The notes beneath the pieces were generated by a model, which saw only the letters and a program-made list of their open reading frames with translations, was not told the origin of the DNA and did no database searches. The position numbers and the translations under genes were made by a program. Below are positions 33,026-42,325 of a DNA stretch of 64,000 nucleotides, one piece after another. Every line of letters begins with the position of its first letter. Position 1 is the first letter of the stretch. The DNA is from Thermomonas aquatica (lineage in GTDB: Bacteria; Pseudomonadota; Gammaproteobacteria; Xanthomonadales; Xanthomonadaceae). The DNA lies in NCBI RefSeq assembly GCF_006337105.1, contig NZ_CP040871.1:1364001-1428000 (forward strand), written 5' to 3'.

Positions 33026-33772
33026 TCAGTCGACCAGTGTGTAAATGATGTAGACGTCTTGCTGGAGTTCGATGCGCCCCTCACGCAACGCCACCGGCGC
33101 AGACGCACGTGAACCCGACACAGAAACCACGTCGATTGCGCGAGGCGTATCGAATACGACCGGCGCGCCATCGTCGCCACCTTCCACATATCGCACATTG
33201 AAGCCTTGGTTGGAGACGTTATGGACATCCCCCAATCGCTTGCCAACGGCCTTGGCCATCACTTGACCGGTTGACTTGGCATCCTCCACGGCCTTCGCCA
33301 TCAGGCTGCGTCGCACATCATCGGCACGCGATGTCTCGAATTCGCCGGTATTGATCTGCACTTCCTTCGCATCCGGAAGCGCTTCGATCATCTTTGCCAG
33401 ATCGGGAAGCTTGTGGAAACGGAGCTTGATCCGGCGCTGATAGACGTTGCCGACGAAGACCTGCTTCTCGGCCTCGCGGTCATAGCGGTATTCGGGCGAG
33501 ATGCTCAGGTTGGATACCGTTACATCGGCATCCGGCAGTTTCATCTGCTTGACGGCCCGCAGGATGCTTTGCGCATGTCCTTCGATAAGTGCCTGCGAAC
33601 GCGCCGCATCCAAGCTGGTGTCCTTCAGCGTGATTTCCAACGGGAATACATCCGGCACGACTTCAGCCTTGGCCTTGCCATGCACCGCAATGAACGGCGA
33701 ACCGCCAATGGATTGCGCCTGGACGTTGACCGTAGCCAGCAACAGCATCGAGACGAACACGATTCGCTTCAT
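33026..33772 (-). CDS. SIMPL-domain (DUF541) periplasmic protein
   Basis: A 248-residue protein. It begins with a type I signal peptide (MKRIVFVSMLLLATVNVQAQS) and then the SIMPL domain: FIAVHGKAKAEVVPDVFPLEI, repeated strands, KAVEDAKSTGQVMAKAVGKRLG near residue 165, and a C-terminal set of beta strands. The family (E. coli YggE is the best known member) is periplasmic or outer-membrane associated; its role is unsettled, with links to oxidative stress. ATG at 33772 has a GGAGGAAGG site upstream. First core gene right of the island; its 3' end is about 110 bases from the integrase start. Confidence 0.85.
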   Translation of the reverse strand: MKRIVFVSMLLLATVNVQAQSIGGSPFIAVHGKAKAEVVPDVFPLEITLKDTSLDAARSQALIEGHAQSILRAVKQMKLPDADVTVSNLSISPEYRYDREAEKQVFVGNVYQRRIKLRFHKLPDLAKMIEALPDAKEVQINTGEFETSRADDVRRSLMAKAVEDAKSTGQVMAKAVGKRLGDVHNVSNQGFNVRYVEGGDDGAPVVFDTPRAIDVVSVSGSRASAPVALREGRIELQQDVYIIYTLVD

Positions 33773-33795
33773 CACCCTTCCTCCTTGAAGATCCA

Positions 33796-35286
33796 TCACA
33801 ATCCCCTCGCCGCTTCCGCCACCGCGCGAAACAGCGCGCGCCCCTTGTTCATGGTCTCGTCCCACTCGGACTGCGGGTCGGAGTCGTAGACGATGCCGGC
33901 GCCGGCCTGCACGTGCAGCCTGCCGTCCTGGATCACCGCGGTGCGGATGGCGATCGCGGTGTCGGCGTCGCCGTGCCAGCCGATGTAGCCGACCGCGCCG
34001 GAATAGATGTTGCGCTTGACCGGCTCCAGCTCGCGGATGATCTGCAGCGCGCGGATCTTCGGCGCGCCGCTGACGGTGCCGGCGGGGAAAGTGGCGCGCA
34101 GCACGTCCATGTAGCTCAGTCCGTCGCGCAGCTTGCCGGTGACTTCGCTGACGATGTGCATGACGTGGCTGTAGCGTTCGATCACGAACTGCTCGCCCAC
34201 GTCCACCGTGCCCGGTTCGGACACGCGGCCGGCATCGTTGCGGCCGAGGTCGATCAGCATCAGGTGCTCGGCGCGTTCCTTCGGATCGGCAAGCAGTTCG
34301 GCTTCCAGCGCGATGTCTTCTTCCTGCGTCTTGCCGCGCGGCCGGGTGCCGGCGATCGGGCGCACGGTGACTTCGCCGTCCTGCAAACGCACCAGGATTT
34401 CCGGCGAGGAACCGACGACTTGCGTCGCGCCGGTATCGAGGAAATACATGTAGGGCGAGGGATTCATCGCCCGCAGCGCGCGGTACACGTCGACCGGGCG
34501 GGCGCGGAACGGCACGCTCAGGCGCTGGCTCAGCACCACCTGGAACGCATCGCCGGACGCGATGTACTCCTTGCTGCGGTGCACGGCCTCGAGGAAGCCC
34601 TCGCGGGTGAAACCGCTGACGAAATCGGCCTCGTCCAGTGCGCTGCCATGCAGGGTTTCCGGGTACGGCGCGCCGCCATGGCGCAGGCGATGGCTGAGCG
34701 CGTCGAGCCGGCGATTGGCGCGCGCCAATGCCTGCGCCTGGCGCGGATCGGCATGCACGATCAGGTACAGCCGGCCCTTGAGGTTGTCGAACACCGCCAG
34801 CTCGTCGCTGAGCATCAGCAGGATGTCGGGCGTGCCGAGTTCGTCCCGGCTCTGATCCGATGCGTCCGCGTTGCCGCGCAGCTTCGGCTCGATGTATTCG
34901 ATGCACTCGAAGCCGAACCAGCCGACCAGGCCGCCGGTGAAACCGGGCAGGCCGTCGAGCTTCGGCACGCGGTGCTCGGCGCGCAGGCGTTCGACTTCGG
35001 CCAGCGGATCGGCGACCTCGCGGGTTTCCACGATCTCGCCGTCCTCGCGCACCTGCAGCGCATGGCCGCGGAATTCGTACACCCGGCGCACCGGCAGGCC
35101 GATGATCGAATAGCGACCGAAGCGCTCGCCGCCCTCGACCGACTCGAACAGGTAGGTATGCGGGCCGTCGGCCAGCTTCAGGTAGACGGACAGCGGCGTG
35201 TCGAGGTCGGAGAGGACCTCGCGGACGACCGGAACAAGGGTGAAGCCGTCAGCGGCGTGCTGGGCGAACTGGGCAGGCGTGGTCAA
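33796..35286 (-). CDS. trpE: Anthranilate synthase component I
   Basis: A 496-residue enzyme, full length for TrpE. It converts chorismate and ammonia (from TrpG glutaminase) to anthranilate, the first step of tryptophan biosynthesis. Chorismate-binding signatures are visible: PSPYMYFLD near 280, IAGTRPRGKT near 325, DLGRNDAGRVS, and PAGTVSGAPKIRA near 413. The N-terminal part has the feedback-inhibition region around LLESVEGG-like LFESVEGGERFGRYS. It ends 24 bases before the SIMPL gene. No leader peptide or attenuator was seen upstream. Confidence 0.96.
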   Translation of the reverse strand: MTTPAQFAQHAADGFTLVPVVREVLSDLDTPLSVYLKLADGPHTYLFESVEGGERFGRYSIIGLPVRRVYEFRGHALQVREDGEIVETREVADPLAEVERLRAEHRVPKLDGLPGFTGGLVGWFGFECIEYIEPKLRGNADASDQSRDELGTPDILLMLSDELAVFDNLKGRLYLIVHADPRQAQALARANRRLDALSHRLRHGGAPYPETLHGSALDEADFVSGFTREGFLEAVHRSKEYIASGDAFQVVLSQRLSVPFRARPVDVYRALRAMNPSPYMYFLDTGATQVVGSSPEILVRLQDGEVTVRPIAGTRPRGKTQEEDIALEAELLADPKERAEHLMLIDLGRNDAGRVSEPGTVDVGEQFVIERYSHVMHIVSEVTGKLRDGLSYMDVLRATFPAGTVSGAPKIRALQIIRELEPVKRNIYSGAVGYIGWHGDADTAIAIRTAVIQDGRLHVQAGAGIVYDSDPQSEWDETMNKGRALFRAVAEAARGL

Positions 35287-35515
35287 GCGGGGCGTCCTTC
35301 AAGAGCGAATGGGCGATCGGGGCGGCGGTATCACGCCACCATCGCCAGCCATGCTCGAAAGACGGGATCGCCCGGTTCATGGGGCCCACTGTAGCCGGAG
35401 GACGCGGCGCTCCGCAAACAGGCCGCCGGCTGTCACACGATCGTCACCACCGGCCCGGAACATGGAAGGCCATCGCAGGGACGATTGACGGGCAGGACGC
35501 CCAACCTTTCCCCGG

Positions 35516-35560
35516 AAGCCGATGCCGCACTCCCCTCCCGCGGCGTCGGCTTCGTCTTTT
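35516..35560. terminator. Stem-loop between trpE and rpe
   Basis: Arms AAGCCGATGCCGC (35516-35528) and GCGGCGTCGGCTT (35540-35552) pair almost perfectly around an 11-base loop, followed on the plus strand by CGTCTTTT. It directly follows the rpe stop on the minus strand, so it probably ends rpe transcription even though the T-run is on the other side. Confidence 0.55.
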
Positions 35561-35565
35561 GCGGC

Positions 35566-36243
35566 TCAGCGCACCGCGGCGACCGCAGCCTTCATCTGCG
35601 ACACGATCCCCGCATAGTCCGGCTTGCCGAAGATCGCGCTGCCGGCGACGAAGGTGTCGGCGCCGGCCCTGGCGATCTCGGCGATGTTGTCCGGCTTCAC
35701 CCCGCCGTCGATTTCCAGCCGGATCGGACGGCCGCTGGCATCGATCATCGCCCGCACCTGGCGCAGCTTGTCGAGCGCAGAGGGAATGAACGCCTGCCCG
35801 CCGAAACCCGGGTTCACGGACATCAGCAGCACGTAGTCGATCTCGCCCAGCATGTAGTCCAGCACGTCCAGCGGCGTGGCCGGGTTGAACACCAGCCCGG
35901 CCTGGCAGCCCAGCGACTTGATCAGCTGCACGCTGCGGTGCACGTGCTTGCTGGCTTCCGGATGGAAGCTGATGTGGGTAGCGCCGGCGGCGGCGAAGTC
36001 CGGGATGATCCGGTCCACCGGCTCGACCATCAGGTGCACGTCGATCGGCGCGGTCACGCCGTGCTTGCGCAGCGCTTCGCAGACCAGCGGGCCGATGGTG
36101 AGGTTCGGCACGTAATGGTTGTCCATCACGTCGAAGTGCACCCAGTCGGCGCCGGCGGCCAGCACGTTGTCCACTTCCTCGCCGAGATTGGCGAAGTTGG
36201 CCGAGAGGATGGACGGGGCGATGACCGTGCTTTGCGTGCTCAT
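35566..36243 (-). CDS. rpe: Ribulose-phosphate 3-epimerase
   Basis: A 225-residue TIM-barrel enzyme interconverting ribulose 5-phosphate and xylulose 5-phosphate in the pentose phosphate pathway. Family motifs in order: [16 protein letters not shown] at the start, [17 protein letters not shown] (metal-binding His and Asp), [22 protein letters not shown] (phosphate loop) and [11 protein letters not shown]. Starts within the stop of the DnaJ-domain gene (four-base overlap), so the two are co-translated. Confidence 0.96.
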   Translation of the reverse strand: MSTQSTVIAPSILSANFANLGEEVDNVLAAGADWVHFDVMDNHYVPNLTIGPLVCEALRKHGVTAPIDVHLMVEPVDRIIPDFAAAGATHISFHPEASKHVHRSVQLIKSLGCQAGLVFNPATPLDVLDYMLGEIDYVLLMSVNPGFGGQAFIPSALDKLRQVRAMIDASGRPIRLEIDGGVKPDNIAEIARAGADTFVAGSAIFGKPDYAGIVSQMKAAVAAVR

Positions 36244-36569
36244 GTGCGGCGGAGTTCCTTGATGCGGTCGTAGGCCGCGTTGATCTGGCTGGCCTTGTCC
36301 TGCGCCTGTTTCTGCAGCTCCGGCGCGGCGCCGGCCAGCTTGTCGGGGTGGTATTGGCTGATCAGCCGGCGGTAGGCCTGGTCGATCTCGGCGTCGCTGG
36401 CCTCGTCGGTCAGGCCGAACACGCGGTAGGGGTTGTCGCGGGTGGTCTTCAGCCAGTCGGCGTCGAAGGCATGGCCGATCAGCAGGCCCAGCAGGCCGCC
36501 GGCCGGGTGGCGCAGCAGCAGCCAGCCGGCGATCAGTCCGAAGAATTTGCCGTACCAGCGTCGGGTCAT
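36240..36569 (-). CDS. J-domain (DnaJ-like) membrane protein
   Basis: About 109 residues from the preferred start MTRRWYGKF at 36569; an upstream in-frame ATG at 36593 adds eight residues. A short N-terminal hydrophobic stretch ([24 protein letters not shown]) resembles DjlA-type membrane anchors. The C-terminal part is a J domain with the essential HPD tripeptide ([10 protein letters not shown]), so it should stimulate an Hsp70. It lacks the glycine/zinc regions of true DnaJ. Overlaps rpe by four bases. Confidence 0.85.
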   Translation of the reverse strand: MTRRWYGKFFGLIAGWLLLRHPAGGLLGLLIGHAFDADWLKTTRDNPYRVFGLTDEASDAEIDQAYRRLISQYHPDKLAGAAPELQKQAQDKASQINAAYDRIKELRRT

Positions 36570-36640
36570 GCCGCCAAGTTTACAGGGCGCCACCGCCCGC
36601 CCGGCCTTAAACTAGGCGCCCCTCGATTTCCCCCACGCGC

Positions 36641-37537
36641 ATGGCCACCACGCTGCTGCAATCCGACCTGCCCGGCCTGAACCTGATCCACCGCGGCAAG
36701 GTCCGCGACGTGTTCGACCTGGGCGATGGCCACCTGTTGATGGTCGCCACCGACCGCCTGAGCGCGTTCGACGTGGTGCTGCCCGACCCGATCCCGGGCA
36801 AGGGCGAAATGCTTTGCCAGATCAGCAATTTCTGGTTCGACCGGACCGCGCACATCATCGCCAACCACCTGACCGGCATCGATGTCGCCAGCGTGCTGCC
36901 GGCCGGCGTGGACCCGGCGCTGTACGCGAAGCGCGCGGTGGTGACGAAGAAGCTGACCCCGGTGCCGGTGGAATGCATCGCCCGCGGCTACATCATCGGC
37001 AGCGGCTGGAAGGACTACCGGCGCAGCGGCGAAGTCAGCGGCATCAAGTTGCCGGAAGGCCTGCAGCAGGCGCAGCAACTGCCCGAGCCGATCTTCACCC
37101 CGTCGACCAAGGCGGCCGTGGGCGACCACGACGAGAACATCGATTTCGCGACTGCCGTGAACCTGGTCGGCCGCGAACGCGCCGAGCAGGTGCGCGACGC
37201 GACGCTGGCGCTGTACGCCTTCGCCCGCGACTACGCCGCGCAGCGCGGGATCATCCTCGCCGACACCAAGTTCGAGTTCGGCACCGATGCCGACGGCAGG
37301 CTGTACGTGATGGACGAGATGTTCACCCCGGATTCGTCGCGCTACTGGCCGGCGGATCAATACGCAGTCGGCACCAGTCCGCCGAGCTACGACAAGCAGT
37401 TCGTGCGCGATTACTTGGAGACGCTGGACTGGAACAAGACCGCGCCCGGTCCGAAGCTGCCGGCGGAGGTCATCGAAAAGACCCGCGCCAAGTATGCCGA
37501 GGCCTTGGAGAAGCTGGCCGGGATCGTGGTCGAATAA
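36641..37537 (+). CDS. purC: Phosphoribosylaminoimidazole-succinocarboxamide synthase
   Basis: A 298-residue SAICAR synthetase, which ligates aspartate to CAIR in purine synthesis using ATP. Signatures: [20 protein letters not shown] near the start, [32 protein letters not shown] and the C-terminal LADTKFEFG, with [14 protein letters not shown]. The length is that of the longer (eukaryote/Xanthomonas-type) form. Divergent from the J-domain gene, with the promoter in the roughly 70 bases between. Confidence 0.96.
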   Translation: MATTLLQSDLPGLNLIHRGKVRDVFDLGDGHLLMVATDRLSAFDVVLPDPIPGKGEMLCQISNFWFDRTAHIIANHLTGIDVASVLPAGVDPALYAKRAVVTKKLTPVPVECIARGYIIGSGWKDYRRSGEVSGIKLPEGLQQAQQLPEPIFTPSTKAAVGDHDENIDFATAVNLVGRERAEQVRDATLALYAFARDYAAQRGIILADTKFEFGTDADGRLYVMDEMFTPDSSRYWPADQYAVGTSPPSYDKQFVRDYLETLDWNKTAPGPKLPAEVIEKTRAKYAEALEKLAGIVVE

Positions 37538-37564
37538 TCCATCGCAGGGGACAGGAGCAGCAGC

Positions 37565-38056
37565 ATGGCATCGATCCGGTTGCAGGTCTCGGTCGCTTCG
37601 GGGCTGTCGCCTTACATTGCAGCCACGCCCTCCGGCCGCACGATGGCCACCCTGCACCGCCCCACGCTGCCGAAGCAGCCTTCGCGGCTGGAGGTCGAAG
37701 GACGCGAGTACCGGATCGAGCATGCGGTGGCCAGCAACCACGTCCTGCTCAACGATTTCCGCTACGCGCTGGTCGATGCTGCCGGCGGCACGCTGGCCTC
37801 CTGCACCGCCAAGCCCGGCGTGCGCGCGACCGACGTGACCATCGGCGATGCCGGCTACCGGCTGGTGCGGCGCAACCGCTGGCTGTCGATGCGCTACACG
37901 CTGGAGGACGCACAGGGCCGCGAACTCGGCCGCATCGTCGAAACCACCGGCTTCTCGCTGTGGCGGCGCAAGTTCGCACTGGAGATGCCGGAGCCGATCG
38001 GCCTGCCGGCGGCGATGTTCCTGTTCTTCCTGGCGGCGACCTTCACCTACCGCTGA
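37565..38056 (+). CDS. Hypothetical protein, possible tubby/LURP-one-like fold
   Basis: A 163-residue protein of alternating strands with a hydrophobic C-terminal tail (GLPAAMFLFFLAATFTYR) that should anchor it in the membrane. The repeated pattern of strand-loop (LEVEGREYRIEHAVASN; YALVDAAGGTLASC; YRLVRRNRWLSMRYTLEDA) is like tubby C-terminal/LURP-one proteins, but no sequence motif fixes this. Starts 27 bases after purC on the same strand and may share its transcript. Confidence 0.5.
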   Translation: MASIRLQVSVASGLSPYIAATPSGRTMATLHRPTLPKQPSRLEVEGREYRIEHAVASNHVLLNDFRYALVDAAGGTLASCTAKPGVRATDVTIGDAGYRLVRRNRWLSMRYTLEDAQGRELGRIVETTGFSLWRRKFALEMPEPIGLPAAMFLFFLAATFTYR

Positions 38057-38114
38057 ACGCACGCCGGGTCCGGCTCGGTTACCCTGCGCATTCCGCCGCG
38101 ACCGGAATGCCCGC

Positions 38115-38603
38115 ATGAACGCCACCGCTGCCGAACGCCCCATCGACCAGTGGTTCGCCCACTATTCCGGCGACCACCAAAACGCGACGAACCAGCGCAT
38201 CCACGTGGTCGCGGTGCCGCTGATCCTGTGGAGCGTGATCGGCCTGCTGTGGTGCATCCCGGTGGTCGGCGATTACTTCCGTCCCGGCCTGTGGGCGGCG
38301 CTGGCGATGTTCCTGGCCTGGATGTTCTATTACCGCGCCTCGCGGGCGATCGGCTTCGGCATGCTGGCGATCTTCGTGGCGATGGCCTGGCTGACCCGCT
38401 GGCTGCACGACGCCTACGGCACGCCCGGCCTGTTCAAGCTCGCGCTGGGCGTGTTCGTCGTCGCCTGGATCGCCCAGTTCATCGGCCACAGCAAGCTGTA
38501 CGAAGGCAAGAAGCCGAGCTTCTTCACCGACCTCAAGTACCTGCTGATCGGCCCGGCCTGGGTGCTGGCCAAGCTGTACCGCAAGCTGGGCGTGCGCTGG
38601 TGA
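38115..38603 (+). CDS. Mpo1-like (DUF962) membrane protein
   Basis: A 162-residue protein of the DUF962 family, related to yeast Mpo1, a dioxygenase acting on 2-hydroxy fatty acids. The N-terminus has the family pattern FAHYSGDHQNATNQRIHVVA (His residues that bind iron) and the middle HDAYGTPG; HSKLYEGKKPSF near the C-terminus supplies further conserved His. Four membrane segments are visible. The ATG at 38115 follows GGAATGCCCGC. The bacterial substrate is not known. Confidence 0.85.
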   Translation: MNATAAERPIDQWFAHYSGDHQNATNQRIHVVAVPLILWSVIGLLWCIPVVGDYFRPGLWAALAMFLAWMFYYRASRAIGFGMLAIFVAMAWLTRWLHDAYGTPGLFKLALGVFVVAWIAQFIGHSKLYEGKKPSFFTDLKYLLIGPAWVLAKLYRKLGVRW

Positions 38604-38606
38604 TCC

Positions 38607-39482
38607 TCAGTCGCGCGCGGGCACCGCGCGCTCGAACATCCGCGCTTCCGGCCTGAACGCACGCGGCGCGTAGCCGAAGTCGCGCTGCGCCGGCGCCAGG
38701 TTGAACACCAGGTCCTCGCGCATGCGCGCGACCGCGGCGTCGGTGAGATCGGCAGCGATGCCGCGCGCCTGCGCCGTCTTCACCGCCAGCCGGAACAACG
38801 GCATCGGCAGTTCGTGCAGCGGTCGCGCCGGCTGCAGGCTGGCCAGCACGCGCCGCACCATCTCGCGATACGGCAACGTCTCGCCGCCGGGCAGGTCATA
38901 GCTGCGGCCATGCGTCGCCGCTGCGGCGCAGGCGGCGAACGCGGCCGCGGCCAGGTCGTGCACGTGCACCGGCTGGCGCAGGCCATCGCTGCGCCGCGGC
39001 AGCAGGAAGCGGCCCCAGCGCTGCGCCATGGCGGCGATGCGGGTCAGGGTGGCATCGCGGCCGGCGCCGTACACCAGCGTCGGACGCAACATGGTCGCGT
39101 TGGCGCCGCGTTGCTCCGACGACGCGAACAACGACGCTTCCGCGCCGAGCAGCCGACGCGCGAGTTCGCGCTCGTGGTCGTCATCGGAGCCGTGCTTGGT
39201 CGCCGCGCTGGTGGAGCCGAAGGCGACGATGCGCGCCGCGCGGATCGGTGCGTCGGCGTACCAGCGTGCGAACAGGTCCAGCGGGCCGCAGCTGAAGATC
39301 GCGTCCACGCCGTCCGGCAAGCCGCGCACGCCGGCGAAGTCGCCTTGCAGCCAGTGCCGGCCCGGGGCATCCGAATGCGGCTGGCGCGAGACCGCATACA
39401 CGCGCCAGCCGGCATCGTTCAACCGTTCCAGCAACGGCGCGCCGATCTGCCCGCTGGCACCGAACAGCAGCGCCGTCTTCAT
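38607..39482 (-). CDS. NAD(P)-dependent epimerase/dehydratase-like protein
   Basis: A 291-residue member of the extended short-chain dehydrogenase class. MKTALLFGASGQIGAPLLER at the start is the dinucleotide-binding GxxGxxG site. Further on, AFGSTSA and LRPTLVYG are typical of NmrA/epimerase-type folds; the catalytic YxxxK is not clear, so it may bind a nucleotide without catalysis. Starts at 39482 within the stop of nhaA (four-base overlap). It faces the Mpo1-like gene tail to tail, four bases apart. Confidence 0.8.
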   Translation of the reverse strand: MKTALLFGASGQIGAPLLERLNDAGWRVYAVSRQPHSDAPGRHWLQGDFAGVRGLPDGVDAIFSCGPLDLFARWYADAPIRAARIVAFGSTSAATKHGSDDDHERELARRLLGAEASLFASSEQRGANATMLRPTLVYGAGRDATLTRIAAMAQRWGRFLLPRRSDGLRQPVHVHDLAAAAFAACAAAATHGRSYDLPGGETLPYREMVRRVLASLQPARPLHELPMPLFRLAVKTAQARGIAADLTDAAVARMREDLVFNLAPAQRDFGYAPRAFRPEARMFERAVPARD

Positions 39483-40699
39483 CGCGTCGCGTGCTTCGGC
39501 AACACCAGGTGCAGCCACAGCATGCCGAGTACCGCGGCGATCACCGACGCCGCAAGCACGCCCACCACGCCGTCGGTATAGAGCAGCGGCGATTGCGCGA
39601 ACGCCAGGCCACCGATGAACAGGCTCATGGTGAAGCCGATGCCGCACAGCAGGCCCAGGCCAAGCATCGCGCGCAGGTCCATGCCCTCCGGGAAGCGGGC
39701 CAGCCCGGCCGCACGCATCAGCAGCGCGGCGAGCACGATCCCGACCGGCTTGCCCACCACCAGCCCGAGCAGGATGCCGGCGGGCAGCGGCGCCAGCAGG
39801 TCGGACGCCTGCATGCCGTCGAGTGCCAGTCCCGCGTTGACGAAGGCGAACAGCGGCAGGATCGCGTAGGCCACCCACGGATGCAGCGCGTGCTCCAGGG
39901 TTTCCAGCGGCGAATGCTCGGTTTCGTCGTCGACGCCGTCGCGCGTGTCGATGTGCGGGATCAGCAGGCCGGTGATCACGCCGGCCAGGGTCGCATGCAC
40001 GCCCGATTTCAGCACGCAGGCCCACAGCACCACGCCGAGCAGCAGGTACGGCGCCAGCGCCTTGACCTTCATCCGGTTGAGCAAGGCCATCGCCGCGACC
40101 ACCGCTGCCGCCGCGGCCAACGCCGGCCACCACAGCCCCTGCGTGTAGAACAGGGCGATGATCAGGATCGCGATCAGGTCGTCGGCGACCGCGATCGTCG
40201 ACAGCAGCAATTTCATCCCGAGCGGCACGCGCGAGCCGAGCAGGGCCAGCACGCCCAGCGCGAACGCGATGTCGGTGGCGGTGGGGATCGCCCAGCCGCG
40301 CATCGCATCGGCATCGCCACGGTTGAGCGCGAAGAACAGCAGGGCCGGCACCGCCACGCCCGCCGCGGCGCAGACCATCGGCAGGATCAACTGCTCCTTG
40401 CTGGACAACTGGCCGCTCAAGGCCTCGCGCTTGATCTCCAGCGCCACCAGCAGGAAGAACACCGCCATCAGGCCGTCATTCACCCACCAATGCAGCGACT
40501 TGGAGAACGCCAGCGTCCACGCGTGGATCGGTACCTGCAGTTCGAGCAGGCCCTCGTACGCATGCGCCAACGGCGAGTTCGCGCACAGCATCGCCAGCAC
40601 CGCGGCGACGATCAGCAGGATGCCGCCCGCCGCTTCCAGCCGGAAGAATTCGGAGAGGGCGCGGCGCGCGCGGGCGAGGATCGGGATCCGGGATTCCAT
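39479..40699 (-). CDS. nhaA: Na+/H+ antiporter NhaA
   Basis: A 406-residue inner-membrane antiporter that exports sodium in exchange for protons. About 12 hydrophobic segments are visible. Family signatures: HWWVNDGLMAVFFLLVALEI in the N-terminal third, PTATDIAFALGVLALLG (the ion-binding region with TATDIAF) and IAVADDLIAILIIA (the two functional aspartates). C-terminal GLLCGIGFTMSLFIGGLAF is also typical. Full length for the family. Confidence 0.95.
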   Translation of the reverse strand: MESRIPILARARRALSEFFRLEAAGGILLIVAAVLAMLCANSPLAHAYEGLLELQVPIHAWTLAFSKSLHWWVNDGLMAVFFLLVALEIKREALSGQLSSKEQLILPMVCAAAGVAVPALLFFALNRGDADAMRGWAIPTATDIAFALGVLALLGSRVPLGMKLLLSTIAVADDLIAILIIALFYTQGLWWPALAAAAAVVAAMALLNRMKVKALAPYLLLGVVLWACVLKSGVHATLAGVITGLLIPHIDTRDGVDDETEHSPLETLEHALHPWVAYAILPLFAFVNAGLALDGMQASDLLAPLPAGILLGLVVGKPVGIVLAALLMRAAGLARFPEGMDLRAMLGLGLLCGIGFTMSLFIGGLAFAQSPLLYTDGVVGVLAASVIAAVLGMLWLHLVLPKHATR

Positions 40700-40761
40700 C
40701 GCTCCGCAGTATAAAGAAGCTGCAGCGCGCGATCAGGACACGTCGCGCGCCTGCATGCCGA

Positions 40762-41412
40762 TTACGAACAGCCCTCCACGTAATCGACTTCCGGCAGCAC
40801 CCCGACCCGCCATTCGGTGACCACGCCCTGCGCATCGGTCTCGAACACCAGCTTTGTGGGCGCCACCCCGCTCGCCGCGAGCGACAGGTACTTGCCGTCG
40901 CTGTACTTGTGCGGCGATGCGTGCAAGGCGTTGTTGTAGAGCTTTTGCAGCTCGGACTCGCGCATGCCGACCTTGCCGCCGCCCGGGGCGGCGTACTTCG
41001 CGCTGTCGGTGCCGAAGCGGGCGAACCTGCCTTCGCTGATCATGAAATTGAATTCGGCCGGCGTCTTCACCCACGCCGGCGTCATGAAGTAACAGCTTGC
41101 ATTGAAGTCCTTGCCGACCTCCTTCAACGCGCCGCCCCAGGCCTTGCCCATGTCGGCGGCCAGGGTGCCGAACTTGACCTCGCCATAGCCGGCGAAGGTG
41201 GCCATGCCGAGGTCGCCATCGGGCGTGGCGGCGGATTTGCCGGCAGCCGCGGATGCGGGCGTTTCCGCCGCGGGCGATGGCGATGGCGATGGCGATGCCG
41301 GCGCGGCGTCGGTCGCGACATCCGCCGGCACCTCGGGTGGAGCCGGTGGCGCGCGCTCGGCCGTGCAGGCGCCGAGCGCAGCCAACAGGCCGAGGGAAAG
41401 CAAGGCTCGCAT
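40762..41412 (-). CDS. Putative lipoprotein
   Basis: A 216-residue protein starting MRALLSLGLLAALGACTAE, a lipoprotein signal with lipobox LGAC. A 50-residue Ala/Pro/Ser-rich linker follows (with PSPSPSP), then a globular domain: FAGYGEVKFGTLAADMGKAW and, later, EGRFARFGTDSA and LPEVDYVEGCS at the end. The domain is not assigned to a family with a known role. The ATG at 41412 is chosen over the longer frame because it gives the signal peptide. Confidence 0.7.
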   Translation of the reverse strand: MRALLSLGLLAALGACTAERAPPAPPEVPADVATDAAPASPSPSPSPAAETPASAAAGKSAATPDGDLGMATFAGYGEVKFGTLAADMGKAWGGALKEVGKDFNASCYFMTPAWVKTPAEFNFMISEGRFARFGTDSAKYAAPGGGKVGMRESELQKLYNNALHASPHKYSDGKYLSLAASGVAPTKLVFETDAQGVVTEWRVGVLPEVDYVEGCS

Positions 41413-41566
41413 GGCGTACTCCCTTCGTTCGCGTCGCCCTGCAGTCTCGCCAATGCGGGTGAAGGTTTCGCGAACGCACGCGACTTGCGCCAACGGATGT
41501 CGCGTGGCGGTCATCCCAGCGACATGCGCGCGCCCTAACCTGCCGCGCATTCCGGGAGGCCTCCTC

Positions 41567-42307
41567 ATGCTGCTCAACAAGACCGCGCTCGCGCGCGACG
41601 CCCTGCAGGCCGGTTCCAGCGCGGGCCTGAGCCTGCAGGACCGCCGCATCCTGATCATGACCGACGGCAAGCGCAGCCTGAACGAAGTGATGGCCTTGCT
41701 CGGCGCCGACATCCTGCCGGCGATCGACCGCCTGATCCGCGCCGGCTACATCGATGATGGCCGCGCACCCGCGCCCGTCGCGGTGCCGCAGGCCATGCCC
41801 GTGCAAGGACTGGGCGGCGCGCTTGGCGGCCTGATCCGCGCCGCCACCGAATCCGTGCAGGCGCGCACCGAACAGATCCGCGCCAGCGCCTCGCCGATCT
41901 CCGCACAGCCCGCAGTTGCAGCGCAACCGCGCATTGCCGCCACGGCGCAACCCGTTACCGCGCCGCCTGTTGCGACGCGCGGCGGCCAGCGCCGCTCGCT
42001 GGTCGCGGCGAAGATGTACATCGTCGACATGCTGCAATTGCAGCGGCACCCGGACGCGGTCGAGCTGAAGGCGCGCATCCAGTTCACCAGCGGCGAAGCG
42101 GAATTGTTCGAGGCGATCCTCGACGGCATGCGCGTGCTGCTGCAACTGACCAACGACAGCTACGGCCAGCGCATCGTCGCCCGCCTCGGCGAAGTGCTGC
42201 CGGAGGAACTGCTGCCGCAGCTGGAGTCGGCGATGACCGCCTTTCGCGCGCCGCTGATCGCGCCGGAGCGCAGTTCGCCCCCACAGCTGAAAGTGGTCGG
42301 CGGCTGA
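41567..42307 (+). CDS. Hypothetical protein with N-terminal helical domain
   Basis: A 246-residue protein, start supported by GGGAGG seven bases upstream of the ATG. The N-terminal 65 residues (SLQDRRILIMTDGKRSLNEV; DRLIRAGYIDDG) read like a winged-helix region of the type found in two-component-linked or PatA-like proteins. A long Ala/Gln-rich linker follows, then a helical C-terminal domain (AAKMYIVDMLQLQRHPDAVE; RVLLQLTNDSYGQRI). No family name can be given with confidence. Divergent to the lipoprotein gene. Confidence 0.55.
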   Translation: MLLNKTALARDALQAGSSAGLSLQDRRILIMTDGKRSLNEVMALLGADILPAIDRLIRAGYIDDGRAPAPVAVPQAMPVQGLGGALGGLIRAATESVQARTEQIRASASPISAQPAVAAQPRIAATAQPVTAPPVATRGGQRRSLVAAKMYIVDMLQLQRHPDAVELKARIQFTSGEAELFEAILDGMRVLLQLTNDSYGQRIVARLGEVLPEELLPQLESAMTAFRAPLIAPERSSPPQLKVVGG

Positions 42308-42325
42308 GCCGCCGGCCACCCGCGA